Below, in pieces: positions 60,333-64,000 of a stretch of 64,000 nt of DNA. Location of the stretch: NCBI GenBank assembly GCA_965279065.1, contig OZ257134.1:1116001-1180000 (forward strand). The letters run 5' to 3'. The notes under the pieces were generated by a model. That model was not told where the DNA came from. It was given only the letters and a program-made list of their open reading frames with translations, and did no database searches. Position 1 is the stretch's first letter, and each line of letters starts with the position of its first letter. A program made the translations under genes and the position numbers. The stretch comes from JAKAXS01 sp965279065 (lineage in GTDB: Bacteria; Pseudomonadota; Alphaproteobacteria; Rhizobiales; Hyphomicrobiaceae).

Positions 60333-62102
60333 TTACTGCTTTTGTGGCGGCAGGTCGGTGCAGACGCCTTCGAACACTTCGGCGGCCATGCCGATCGATT
60401 CCGACAGCGTGGGATGGGGATGGATGGTCTTGCCGATGTCGACGGCGTCGGCCCCCATCTCGATGGCAAGGCAAATCTCGCTGATCAGATCGCCGGCGTG
60501 CGTGCCGACGATGCCGCCGCCGATGACGCGATGCGTATCAGCGTCGAACAACAGCTTCGTGAAGCCTTCGTCGCGGCCGTTGGCGATGGCGCGGCCGGAC
60601 GCGGCCCATGGGAATACGGCCTTGGAAAACTTCAAGCCCTGATCCTTGGCCTGGTCCTCGGTCACGCCGGCCCAGGCGATCTCCGGATCGGTGTAGGCGA
60701 CGGAGGGGATCTGGCGCGCGTCGAAGTACGCGGCCTTGCCGGCGGCGTTCTCGGCTGCGACGTGTCCCTCGTGCACGGCCTTGTGCGCCAGCATGGGCTG
60801 GCCGGCGATATCGCCGATGGCGAAGATGTGCGGCACGTTGGTGCGCATCTGCTTGTCGGCGGTCACGAAGCCGCGATCGCTGACGGTGACGCCGGCCTTG
60901 TCGGCGGCGATGAGCTTGCCGTTGGGCGAGCGGCCGACGGCGACCAGCACCATGTCGTAGCGCACGGCGTCCGTCGGGGCCTTCTCGCCTTCGAAGCGAA
61001 CGTAGATGCCGTCCTTCTTGGCCTCGACGGCGACTGTCTTGGTTTTCAGCATGGTGGCGTCGAAGCGTGAAGCGTTCTTCTTTTCCCACACCTTGACCAG
61101 GTCGCGGTCGGCGCCCGGCATCAGGCCGTCGAGCATTTCGACGACCTCGAGCCGCGTGCCGAGCGTGGAATAAACCGTCGCCATTTCCAGGCCGATGATG
61201 CCGCCGCCGATGACGAGCATCTTCTTGGGGATCTCGCGCAACTCCAGGGCGCCGGTGGAATCGACGATGCGCGGGTCGTCGGGAATGAAGGGCAGCTTCA
61301 CGGCTTCGGAGCCGGCGGCGATGATCGCTTTCTCGAAGCGCACCACCTGCGTCTTGCCGGCGGTGTCGACTTCGACGTGGTTGGGATCGAGGAAACGGCC
61401 GGTACCTTGCACGACAGTCACCTTGCGCTGCTTGGCCATGCCGGTGAGGCCGGTCGTGAGCTTGCCGACGACCTTGTCCTTATGCGCGCGCAGGCCGGCG
61501 AGATCGATCTTGGGCTTGCCGAACGTGATGCCGTGGGCGCCGAGTGCCGCGGCTTCGTCGATGATGGCGGCTGTGTGCAACAGCGCTTTGGAGGGGATGC
61601 AGCCGACGTTGAGGCAAACGCCGCCGAGAACGGGCCAGCGCTCGACGAGCACGGTGGTCATGCCGAGATCGGCGGCGCGGAAGGCGGCGGAATAGCCGCC
61701 GGGGCCGGCGCCGAGGACGAGCACCTGGCATTGGATGTCGGCGGGGCCGGCGTGCTTGCCGGCGGCGGGGGCCGGCGTTGCGGGAGCGCTGGAGGCGGCG
61801 GGAGCCGCGGCGGCTTTCGTGGGCGCCGCGGCAGCCGCAGCTGCGGCCGTGGGAGCAGCGGCAGCGCCGTCGCCTTCGAACACGGCGATGAGCGAGCCTT
61901 GGCTCACCTTGTCGCCGAGCTTGACCTTCAGCTCCTTGATCGTTCCGGCCTTCGGCGCGGGGACGTCGAGCGTCGCCTTGTCGCTCTCCAGGGTGATCAG
62001 CGGATCTTCCGCCTTCACCTGCGCGCCCGGCTTCACGTGCACTTCGATGACGGGAATGTCTTTGAAGTCCCCGATGTCCGGGACGCGGATCTCGTTGCTC
62101 AT
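60333..62102 (-). CDS. lpdA: Dihydrolipoamide dehydrogenase with N-terminal lipoyl domain (E3)
   Basis: 589 residues. Residues 1-80 form a lipoyl domain with the modified Lys in TLESDKATLDVPAP; an Ala/Pro-rich linker follows (about 85-122). The E3 core has FAD motif VLGAGPGGYSAAFRAADLG, redox disulfide GGVCLNVGCIPSKALLH, NAD motif VIGGGIIGLEMATVY and catalytic His-Glu HPHPTLSESIG. Lipoyl-E3 fusions typify PDH operons with homodimeric E1, as in betaproteobacteria. Last gene of aceE-aceF-lpdA, 15 bp after aceF. Confidence 0.96.
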   Translation of the reverse strand: MSNEIRVPDIGDFKDIPVIEVHVKPGAQVKAEDPLITLESDKATLDVPAPKAGTIKELKVKLGDKVSQGSLIAVFEGDGAAAAPTAAAAAAAAPTKAAAAPAASSAPATPAPAAGKHAGPADIQCQVLVLGAGPGGYSAAFRAADLGMTTVLVERWPVLGGVCLNVGCIPSKALLHTAAIIDEAAALGAHGITFGKPKIDLAGLRAHKDKVVGKLTTGLTGMAKQRKVTVVQGTGRFLDPNHVEVDTAGKTQVVRFEKAIIAAGSEAVKLPFIPDDPRIVDSTGALELREIPKKMLVIGGGIIGLEMATVYSTLGTRLEVVEMLDGLMPGADRDLVKVWEKKNASRFDATMLKTKTVAVEAKKDGIYVRFEGEKAPTDAVRYDMVLVAVGRSPNGKLIAADKAGVTVSDRGFVTADKQMRTNVPHIFAIGDIAGQPMLAHKAVHEGHVAAENAAGKAAYFDARQIPSVAYTDPEIAWAGVTEDQAKDQGLKFSKAVFPWAASGRAIANGRDEGFTKLLFDADTHRVIGGGIVGTHAGDLISEICLAIEMGADAVDIGKTIHPHPTLSESIGMAAEVFEGVCTDLPPQKQ

Positions 62103-62117
62103 GGTGATCTCCGCGGC

Positions 62118-63413
62118 CTACAGCACGAGTTCGCGTACGTCGGACAGGATGTCCGCCAGCCGCTTGGTGAAGCGTGCGGCGGAGGCGCCGTCGATCACGC
62201 GATGGTCGTAGGAGAGGCACAGCGGCAGCATGAGGCGCGGCTGGAAGGCCTTGCCGTCCCACACGGGCTTCATGACGGAGCGCACGACGCCGAGAATGGC
62301 GACTTCCGGCGCGTTGACGATGGGCGTGACGTTGGTGCCGCCGATGCCGCCGAGGCTGGAGATCGAGAAGGTGCCGCCGGAGATGTCGGCGGGCTGGATC
62401 TTGCCCTCGCGCATGCGGGCTGAAACGGAGGCCAGTTCCTGGCTGAGCTCGATGATGCCCTTGCGGTCGACCTCCTTGATGACGGGGACGACGAGGCCGT
62501 CCGGCGTGTCGACGGCGACGCCGATGTTGTAATACTTCTTGAGGATCAGGGCGTCCTTGGCCGGCGACAGCGAGGAATTGAACTCGGGCGCATCCTTGAG
62601 TGCGGAGACGCTGGCCTTCAGCAGGAACGCCAGCATCGTGACGCGATAGCCCTTCTCCTTGCCGGCGTCGTCGAGCTGTTTGCGGTAGGCTTCGAGCTCG
62701 GTGATGTCGGCTTCGTCGGTGTGGGTGACGTGCGGAACGTTGAGCCACGAGCGGTGCAGATGCGGACCCGACAGCTTCCTGAGGCGGGAGAGCTTCTTTT
62801 CCTCGATCGGGCCGAACTTGGCGAAGTCCTGCGCCGGGATTTCCGGAATGCCGGAGCCGGACGACGTGCCGCCGCCCGCGCCGAGCGCGCGTTTCACATC
62901 GTCGGTCGTGATGCGGCCCTTGTCGCCGCTGCCCTTGATCGTCGTCAGATCGATGCCGAGTTCGCGGGCGATGCGGCGCACGGAGGGGCTGGCGTGCGCG
63001 TTGCCGAAGTCGACCGGCGGCGGCAGGCCGCTGCGCCCTACGGTCGACGGTTGCTGCTCGCCTGCCGCTTGTTTGGCTTCGACGGCTTTGGCGGGGCCTG
63101 CATCCGGTTTTGGCGCGGCTTGCTCGCCAGCCTTGCCGGGCGCCGGGGCTTGCGTCTTTGGGGTGCCACCAGCCGCGGCATTCTCCATCTTGACGATGGC
63201 CGAGCCCATGCTCACCTTGTCGCCGATCTTGACCAGGATCTCGGCGATCTTGCCGGCTTGTGGTGCCGGTACGTCGAGCGTTGCCTTGTCGCTTTCCAGC
63301 GTGATCAGCGGGTCATCGGCCTTCACGTCGTCGCCGGGCTTCACGGCGATCTCGATAACGGGAATGTTCTTGAAGTCGCCGATGTCCGGCACCTTCACGT
63401 CGATCAGCGACAT
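62118..63413 (-). CDS. aceF: Dihydrolipoamide acetyltransferase (PDH E2)
   Basis: 431 residues. One lipoyl domain (1-78; Lys in TLESDKATLDVPAP), a linker rich in Ala/Pro/Lys, a peripheral-subunit-binding domain (about 128-165; ASPSVRRIARELGIDLTTI, GSGDKGRITTDDVKRAL) and the catalytic domain from about 195, ending with the active-site LSYDHRVIDGASAARFTKRL. Transfers acetyl from E1 to CoA. Begins 24 bp after aceE. Confidence 0.96.
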   Translation of the reverse strand: MSLIDVKVPDIGDFKNIPVIEIAVKPGDDVKADDPLITLESDKATLDVPAPQAGKIAEILVKIGDKVSMGSAIVKMENAAAGGTPKTQAPAPGKAGEQAAPKPDAGPAKAVEAKQAAGEQQPSTVGRSGLPPPVDFGNAHASPSVRRIARELGIDLTTIKGSGDKGRITTDDVKRALGAGGGTSSGSGIPEIPAQDFAKFGPIEEKKLSRLRKLSGPHLHRSWLNVPHVTHTDEADITELEAYRKQLDDAGKEKGYRVTMLAFLLKASVSALKDAPEFNSSLSPAKDALILKKYYNIGVAVDTPDGLVVPVIKEVDRKGIIELSQELASVSARMREGKIQPADISGGTFSISSLGGIGGTNVTPIVNAPEVAILGVVRSVMKPVWDGKAFQPRLMLPLCLSYDHRVIDGASAARFTKRLADILSDVRELVL

Positions 63414-63437
63414 ACGTCCTCCGAAAAGCGTCAGCGC

Positions 63438-64000
63438 TTACGTGCGCGTGGGATTGTTTTTTTCGGGATCGATCCCGTACTGCTTGATGGCCTCGGCAAC
63501 CTTGGTCGAGGGCACCTTGTTCTCATCGGCAAGGGCCTTCAGGGCGGCGACGGCGACGAAGTGGCGGTCGACCTCGAAGAACGAGCGCAGGGCCTTGCGG
63601 TAGTCTGAGCGGCCGAAACCGTCGGTGCCAAGCACGCGGTACTTCGCCGGCACGAAGGGGCGGATCTGGTCGGCGAACAGTTTCATGTAGTCGGTCGAGG
63701 CGATCACAGGGTCGTCACCGCGTTCAGCCAGCTTCTGGGTGACGTAGGGGACGCGTTCGGGCTCGCCGGGGTGCAGCATGTTCCAGCGCTCGCAATCGTG
63801 CGCCTCGCGCTTCAGCTCGGTAAAGCTCGTCACGCTCCAGATGTCGGCGGAGATGCCGAAGTCCTTCTCCAAGAGGTCGGCGCCGGCAATCACCTCGCGC
63901 AGGATGGCGCCGCAGCCCATGAGCTGGACGCGGCGGCCCTTGGCCTTCGGATCGGCGGCGCGGATCAGATGCATGCCCTTGATGATGCCGTCCTCGGCGC
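63438..64000 (-). CDS. aceE: Pyruvate dehydrogenase E1, homodimeric type, C-terminal part
   Basis: The frame is open to the right edge; only about 187 C-terminal residues are present: GIIKGMHLIRAADPKAKGRR, MGCGAILREVIAGADLLEKD, SVTSFTELKREAHDCERWNM and LGTDGFGRSDYRKALRSFFE. This is the C-terminal domain of AceE. First gene of the aceE-aceF-lpdA operon. It is a paralogue of the E1 at 51308-54067. Most alphaproteobacteria use PdhA/PdhB E1; the AceE type here is less common. Confidence 0.95.
   Translation of the reverse strand, partial: AEDGIIKGMHLIRAADPKAKGRRVQLMGCGAILREVIAGADLLEKDFGISADIWSVTSFTELKREAHDCERWNMLHPGEPERVPYVTQKLAERGDDPVIASTDYMKLFADQIRPFVPAKYRVLGTDGFGRSDYRKALRSFFEVDRHFVAVAALKALADENKVPSTKVAEAIKQYGIDPEKNNPTRT

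Overview
The window is high-GC (roughly 65% by eye) alphaproteobacterial chromosome, most likely Hyphomicrobiales. Indicators are GapR (DUF2312), DUF1036 next to pyruvate kinase, DUF1489, a double cold-shock-domain protein followed by DUF192, an OxyR/KatA divergent pair, and an alphaproteobacterial Porin_2-type porin. Genes are dense and often overlap by 1-4 bases. I recognised no tRNA, rRNA, CRISPR array, insertion sequence or phage gene.

Layout. 1-12.1 kb: housekeeping genes (pyruvate kinase, glycerate kinase, N-formylglutamate amidohydrolase, GapR, catalase/OxyR, a DUF882 peptidase, GatB). 12.1-16 kb: a small tautomerase gene bracketed by two related hairpins, then sulfate assimilation cysH-cysD-cysN. 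16-26.9 kb: a BaiN/HI0933-type flavoprotein with glyoxalase I, cold-shock/DUF192, a TadG-like von Willebrand protein, thiolase, a coupled SH3/RlaP/YdcF string, DUF1489, a HisC-like aminotransferase and a decayed receiver-domain remnant. 27-31.3 kb: an RND efflux pair.

31.3-41.3 kb is the strongest system: a complete guanidine-utilisation operon on the minus strand. It has a near-consensus sigma-54 promoter, then a guanidine-I (ykkC) riboswitch, then an ABC transporter (binding protein, permease, ATPase), two DUF1989 carboxyguanidine deiminase subunits, a biotin-dependent guanidine/urea carboxylase and allophanate hydrolase. The expected flow is guanidine uptake, carboxylation to carboxyguanidine, deimination to allophanate, and hydrolysis to ammonia and CO2. 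The promoter places the transcription start almost exactly at the first riboswitch base, so nitrogen status and guanidine would be read in series.

41.4-50.6 kb: accessory genes, many small or secreted. They include a LysR regulator, a bile-acid-symporter-type transporter, an unusual creatininase-like protein that appears to lack metal ligands, a Tat-exported nucleobase-deaminase-like protein, and several secreted proteins I do not recognise. 50.6-54.1 kb: an Lrp-type regulator divergent from a second homodimeric pyruvate-dehydrogenase-like E1 (MdeR/MdeB-like). 54.1-60.2 kb: a sensory island with a porin, an AcoR-like sigma-54 activator, a solo LuxR HTH protein and a soluble PAS chemoreceptor. 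Two sigma-54 promoters and a pair of GCGACA palindromes spaced 21 bp apart suggest one regulatory circuit. 60.3-64 kb: the canonical pyruvate dehydrogenase operon (aceE partial, aceF, lpdA), running off the right edge.
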